A DNA stretch of 34,976 nucleotides from Candidatus Pacebacteria bacterium CG_4_10_14_3_um_filter_34_15. GTDB taxonomy: Bacteria; Patescibacteriota; Microgenomatia; UBA1400; PJMF01. The position numbers were made by a program, and so were the translations under genes. Shown here one piece after another: positions 31,814-34,976 of the stretch; position 1 is the stretch's first letter; each line of letters starts with the position of its first letter. The notes beneath the pieces were generated by a model, which was not told the DNA's origin, made no database searches, and saw only the letters and a list, made by a program, of their open reading frames with translations. The stretch is from assembly GCA_002783105.1 (NCBI GenBank), contig PFJN01000048.1:1-34976 (forward strand). The letters are read 5' to 3'.

Positions 31814-32683
31814 ATGATGAATCAAGAAATTTCAGCTAATAATTCTGGTCCAGAAAAAAATCACCAAGTGAGCAGAAGAGATTTTTTGAAATTGATGAAT
31901 CGTGCCCTTTTGGGTTTAGGAGTCGCGGTTGTTACACCACCATTGAGACGTTATGAGAAACTTATGAATGGTCTTTTGAGTTCAACAGATTTAGAAAGTG
32001 GGAATGCTTCTGAAACTGCAGCAGAAGCATTCCTTCTTATAACCGAAACGTATGGACTTGAAATCTATAATGGCGAGAACAAAATTACAAATATTTTAAG
32101 TTTAGGTAACGTAAGTGGTGAAGAATTGAGCCGTGAAGAATTGGAGGGCGCTTTACAGCTAGTAGCACAGGAAATTTTAAAATATCCACCAAATTTTTTT
32201 AAAAAAAATAATGTCAATAGTGTTCGTTTTATGAATAATATAACGTATTTTAGTGATAGGGCTGCTGGATTAACTTTAAGCTTTGGTGATTTTAGTATGG
32301 AATACGATGATTTGAATAAAGAATATAGAAGGGCAACTTTTCACCATGAAATTTTCCATTGTCTGACTTTACGTTTAAAATCAATTGGAAACTTTTTTGC
32401 TTACAAGAAAAATTATATTGATGGAGCTAATGCTAATATAAATAGACACGATGGAGCACTTGAGGATATTGCAGAATTAGCAGAGCAAATAATGCTTGCT
32501 GATGGACATGCAAAATTTATTGATCGAATTAATTATGAACCATATCAGAAACTAAAAAAAGCACTTCAGGTTAAATATTCTTTGATTAAACAAATATACT
32601 TTGATTTGAGTGACGGAGCTATGGATGAAGAATATTGGAGGAATTTAATACGTAATAAAATAGATCGAGATTACTTTAACTGA
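31814..32683 (+). CDS. Tat-exported putative zinc metallopeptidase
   Basis: 289 residues. The N-terminal signal is a textbook twin-arginine leader: SRRDFLK (residues 20-26), followed by a moderately hydrophobic stretch (ALLGLGVAVVTPP). Tat carries folded proteins, often with bound metal. In the mature part HHEIFH (177-182) has the HExxH zinc motif, and 35-39 residues later EDIAELAEQI (217-226) offers the third ligand (Glu217 or Glu221), as in gluzincin peptidases. The rest matches no family I recognise. No metal cofactor or peptidase activity is proven. The next gene converges with it by an 8-nt overlap. Confidence 0.6.
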   Translation: MMNQEISANNSGPEKNHQVSRRDFLKLMNRALLGLGVAVVTPPLRRYEKLMNGLLSSTDLESGNASETAAEAFLLITETYGLEIYNGENKITNILSLGNVSGEELSREELEGALQLVAQEILKYPPNFFKKNNVNSVRFMNNITYFSDRAAGLTLSFGDFSMEYDDLNKEYRRATFHHEIFHCLTLRLKSIGNFFAYKKNYIDGANANINRHDGALEDIAELAEQIMLADGHAKFIDRINYEPYQKLKKALQVKYSLIKQIYFDLSDGAMDEEYWRNLIRNKIDRDYFN

Positions 32684-33869
32684 CGCTTTTTTTCATTTGA
32701 ATATGTCTTACGTGAATTACTTGCATAGTATCATAGCCACCCACTTCTTCTGCGACTCTTTTTATTTGTTTGCTAATTGAGGTTTCTTCTTTCATTTTGT
32801 CGAAAACAGAAATTTCAGTTCCAAGTAGATCTTGAAGCATTTCTGCAGCTTTAATTCGCATTTCTTTCTTTTTTTTGCCAGCTTCATTTCCATCTAATAT
32901 TTCTGATTGTGACAGCAAAAATCCTTCTACAGCTCCTACGACAAATCCTTCTAATTTTTGACGAAGTTTTACATCATCAGGGAATTGATCAATTATTATT
33001 CTTGCAACTTTTGCCAAAAGAAGAATTGATCCTTCTGCGTTTGTAGTTAGGCTAAGATCTACAAATTTAAATAACTCAATTTTGCCAATTTTGTCTTTAA
33101 TATCATCAGGAAGTAAATTAGTAAATTTTTCCATAAGAGGTGCATTTACCCAATCAGTTCTGAGTAAAAATTTCTGAGTTTGATTTAATAATTTTTTACG
33201 ATGATCCAAAGAATTTTGATGAAAGTCGAATCCTTCTAATTGGTGGTTCCAAAGAGAGAGTTCTTCTTTTTCTGTATCATTCATCTGATCTTCGGTAATT
33301 TCGTTAATTCTAGAAATTAATAATTTCAGTATTTTTCTAGCTTCAGGATTATTTATGGATAGAGGACCATGAGCATCTGTTTCCTTAGAAAACTCTCCAA
33401 GTATTTTTCTAGCAAGTGCTGGTAAGATTTTTGGAAATGCCTCAAGTACATCATTTGCCATTTCCCAACTTCTACTGTTGCCTATGTTTTTTTCTACAAA
33501 TGTGATTGCAATTGCAACAGTTTCTGGATCTTCACTTTTTGTTTCGGCAGCTGCGACGAGATCCTCTTTGAGTTTTTGTAATTTAATTAGTTTTTTTTCT
33601 TTTTGCGTGCCTTCTTTTGGATCAGTATAATAAGAATCAGCTGTTTTGCTTGCCCCATCTCTTGCTTTGACAATTTTTTTCCCTAATTTAGCTTCTGGTG
33701 ATGGCGTTGGTTTTTGTTCAGTTTCACCACCAATTTTCCAGAGAGTTTCTGCCGCATCGTGTTGTTGAAAGGCGGAGTCCGCTGCTACTGTCTTATGCAA
33801 AGTTTCATCACCTTCTGGAGCTACATCTGTTTCTATTACTTTTTTTATATTTTCATTTTCATTTATCAT
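32676..33869 (-). CDS. Large helical hypothetical protein (397 aa)
   Basis: I do not recognise this protein. The first 90 residues are acidic and low in order (ENENIKKVIETDVAPEGDET). Residues 90 to about 390 are almost entirely helical, with repeated leucine-rich helices (for example KILPALARKILGEF, then ILLLAKVARIIIDQF), as in a solenoid of HEAT-like or other alpha repeats. There is no membrane segment, signal peptide or catalytic motif. Its stop overlaps the end of the Tat-exported protein gene by 8 nt on the other strand. A TACAAT box lies 9 nt before its start, with the transposase gene just upstream. Confidence 0.6.
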   Translation of the reverse strand: MINENENIKKVIETDVAPEGDETLHKTVAADSAFQQHDAAETLWKIGGETEQKPTPSPEAKLGKKIVKARDGASKTADSYYTDPKEGTQKEKKLIKLQKLKEDLVAAAETKSEDPETVAIAITFVEKNIGNSRSWEMANDVLEAFPKILPALARKILGEFSKETDAHGPLSINNPEARKILKLLISRINEITEDQMNDTEKEELSLWNHQLEGFDFHQNSLDHRKKLLNQTQKFLLRTDWVNAPLMEKFTNLLPDDIKDKIGKIELFKFVDLSLTTNAEGSILLLAKVARIIIDQFPDDVKLRQKLEGFVVGAVEGFLLSQSEILDGNEAGKKKKEMRIKAAEMLQDLLGTEISVFDKMKEETSISKQIKRVAEEVGGYDTMQVIHVRHIQMKKSVS

Positions 33870-33878
33870 AGTTCATTC

Positions 33879-33884
33879 ATTGTA
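33879..33884 (-). promoter_or_regulatory. -10 box (TACAAT) for the 397-aa gene
   Basis: TACAAT on the minus strand, 9 nt before the ATG at 33869. Its -35 would fall near 33902-33907, within 20 bp of the putative transposon end. Confidence 0.45.
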
Positions 33885-33916
33885 TAAGAACATTAATGAT
33901 TAGGTCACGATACATT

Positions 33917-33942
33917 TGGCACAAACGGCCGTTAGGCCGTTA
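33917..33942 (+). repeat. Putative left end of the IS element
   Basis: CAAACG (33922-33927) is matched in reverse complement by CGTTTG at 34971-34976, the last six bases of the window. AACGGCC/GGCCGTT (33924-33941) can form a 7-bp hairpin, and GGCCGTTA occurs twice in tandem (33927-33942). The element boundary and any target-site duplication cannot be fixed without sequence beyond the window. Confidence 0.45.
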
Positions 33943-33983
33943 TGAGAATCAGACATAATTTTCCAATAATAAAAACAGAGCAG

Positions 33984-33989
33984 TATGAT
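33984..33989 (+). promoter_or_regulatory. -10 box (TATGAT) for the transposase
   Basis: TATGAT 6 nt before the ATG at 33996, the same near-start spacing as the host genes. No Shine-Dalgarno sequence is seen. Confidence 0.4.
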
Positions 33990-33995
33990 TGTTTT

Positions 33996-34967
33996 ATGAC
34001 AACTATCAACACTGCTCTTGGCTTTGATTCTAACGACAAAGCTAAATTTAAACTACGGGTAATTGAATTATTTGAAACTTCTGGTTTAAAAGTAACACAA
34101 CTAGCATTTCCAGGAATCAGTAAGAGAACAATATATCGGTGGAGAAAAAGATTTATTGAGTCTGGCAAAAAGTTGCGAAGCCTCTTGCCTTTATCAACCA
34201 AACCCAAGAAGGTAAGAGAAATGGTAGTACCATATCAAATACTTGGCTTTATCAAAGAAATTAGAAAAAAATATCCTCGGCTCTCAAAATATAAAATTAG
34301 AGTGTTTTTAGATTCATATTGTGAAGAAAATCATTTGAGAAAATATTCATCTTCTTGGATTGGAAAAGTAATTAATAGATACAAGTTTTTCTTTAATATT
34401 AGAAAGGAAGTGAGAAGAAAAAGAAGGAGTACGGAACAAGTAACTCGGGTTAAACATTGTCCCAAACAAAAAGATATTGAATTAGGATACTTACAACTTG
34501 ATGGAATTAAAGTATATTTTGAAGGCAAGAACTACTATTTTCTTTCTTGTATTGAACTTAAATCCAGACAATCTTGGGCTAAAAGAGTTGGGTCAATTTC
34601 AAGCCTTAATGCAAAACTATTTCTTGAAGAAATACTTTCATCAGTTAATTATCCAATTCATACAATCCAAACAGATAATGGATCTGAGTTTAAAGGATAT
34701 TTTGACAAGGCAATTGAAGAGCTAAAAAATACACAACATGTTTGGAGCTATCCAAAGTCTCCTAAAACAAATGGCTATGTTGAGAGATTCAACTGGACTA
34801 TTCAAGATGAGTTTATTAACTATGAGATTGATACAGCAACTTATGACCTAAAAGAATTTGACGAAAGACTAGATGATTGGCTAATTTATTACAATACAAT
34901 CAGACCACATCAATCACTTAACTATATGACACCAAACAATTATTTAGTACAATTACAGAAAGGATGA
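33996..34967 (+). CDS. DDE transposase, rve integrase type
   Basis: 323 residues from the ATG at 33996; an in-frame ATG at 33942 would add 18 residues but would place the TATGAT box inside the gene. The N-terminus carries a helix-turn-helix (FPGISKRTIYRWRKRF). The catalytic core has LQLDGIK (first Asp), QTDNGSEF (second Asp) and GYVERFN (Glu), with exactly 35 residues between the last two, the D,D(35)E spacing of IS3/IS481 and retroviral integrases. RPHQSLNYMTPNNY near the end is typical of the rve C-terminus. Both candidate frames are intact, so the gene is probably functional. Confidence 0.88.
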   Translation: MTTINTALGFDSNDKAKFKLRVIELFETSGLKVTQLAFPGISKRTIYRWRKRFIESGKKLRSLLPLSTKPKKVREMVVPYQILGFIKEIRKKYPRLSKYKIRVFLDSYCEENHLRKYSSSWIGKVINRYKFFFNIRKEVRRKRRSTEQVTRVKHCPKQKDIELGYLQLDGIKVYFEGKNYYFLSCIELKSRQSWAKRVGSISSLNAKLFLEEILSSVNYPIHTIQTDNGSEFKGYFDKAIEELKNTQHVWSYPKSPKTNGYVERFNWTIQDEFINYEIDTATYDLKEFDERLDDWLIYYNTIRPHQSLNYMTPNNYLVQLQKG

Positions 34968-34976
34968 GCACGTTTG

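Larger units (their letters stand above)
33917..34976 (+). mobile_element. IS3/IS481-group insertion sequence, right end at window edge
   Basis: One DDE transposase gene flanked by short candidate inverted ends (CAAACG on the left, CGTTTG at the last base). The size of about 1.05 kb fits a single-gene IS of this type. The right terminal repeat probably continues beyond the window, so the element may be complete but its end is not seen. Confidence 0.5.

Noticed and set aside
1-34976. Alternative genetic code with TGA as glycine, as in some CPR lineages
   Set aside because: TGA ends several genes at natural positions (FkbM, mreB with an ATGA overlap, transposase), and in-frame TGA does not appear inside conserved domains.
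1-34976. CRISPR arrays, rRNA or tRNA genes
   Set aside because: No regularly spaced 25-40 nt repeats and no tRNA-like TTCGA arm or rRNA segments were seen in the gaps between genes.

Overview
The window is about 35 kb of AT-rich bacterial DNA, densely packed with short operons on both strands. It reads with the standard code: TGA stops close mreB, the FkbM gene and the transposase at natural ends. Small housekeeping proteins, many short operon overlaps, a compact gene set and several lineage-specific unknowns suggest a small-genome bacterium of the Patescibacteria/CPR type. That placement is an inference from style and content; no rRNA or marker tree is available here.

Layout. 1-1003 (minus): NAD cofactor synthesis, nadD then nadE (nadE runs off the left edge). 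1088-2264 (plus): an FkbM-type methyltransferase and a small unknown. 2302-6928 (minus): an APH-like kinase, an EamA transporter, an MFS-like transporter, a metallo-beta-lactamase-fold hydrolase and an M50 membrane protease. 7017-7229 (plus): ribosomal protein bL28. 7231-10977 (minus): fmt and def (initiator methionine formylation and deformylation) beside an O-antigen-ligase-like membrane protein with a TPR tail. 11044-17102 (plus): an acidic unknown, the rod-shape/wall block mreB-mreC-mreD-PBP2, and dprA. 17161-25903: topA, then a thymidylate and nucleotide-hygiene neighbourhood: thyA, a HIT protein, a dCMP-deaminase-like protein and a cytidylyltransferase (both minus), a DHFR-family protein, dut, a very divergent Maf-like protein, tmk, and recR. 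26152-29198: an HPF-like ribosome hibernation factor, two low-complexity unknowns behind a long hairpin, and cysS. 29260-32683: an SGNH hydrolase, a vapBC-type toxin-antitoxin pair, ychF and a Tat-exported putative zinc peptidase. 32676-33869 (minus): a large helical unknown. 33996-34967 (plus): a D,D(35)E transposase at the right edge.

The genes form two coherent programmes. dCMP deaminase and dUTPase both supply dUMP, ThyA methylates it, a DHFR-family enzyme could recycle folate, and Tmk phosphorylates dTMP; the Maf-like and HIT proteins fit nucleotide housekeeping. MreBCD plus PBP2 build the lateral cell wall.

The least expected signals are: a recurrent TATAAT-like hexamer 6-9 nt before many start codons, suggesting frequent leaderless transcription; a highly divergent Maf-like protein; a deaminase with an unexplained N-terminal half; three TAATGCA repeats spaced exactly 19 nt apart interleaved with the vapBC promoter; two G9 tracts in this AT-rich sequence, one beside a possible frameshift at the end of mreD; and a 17-position hairpin in front of the low-complexity gene pair. 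No CRISPR array, rRNA or tRNA gene was found.
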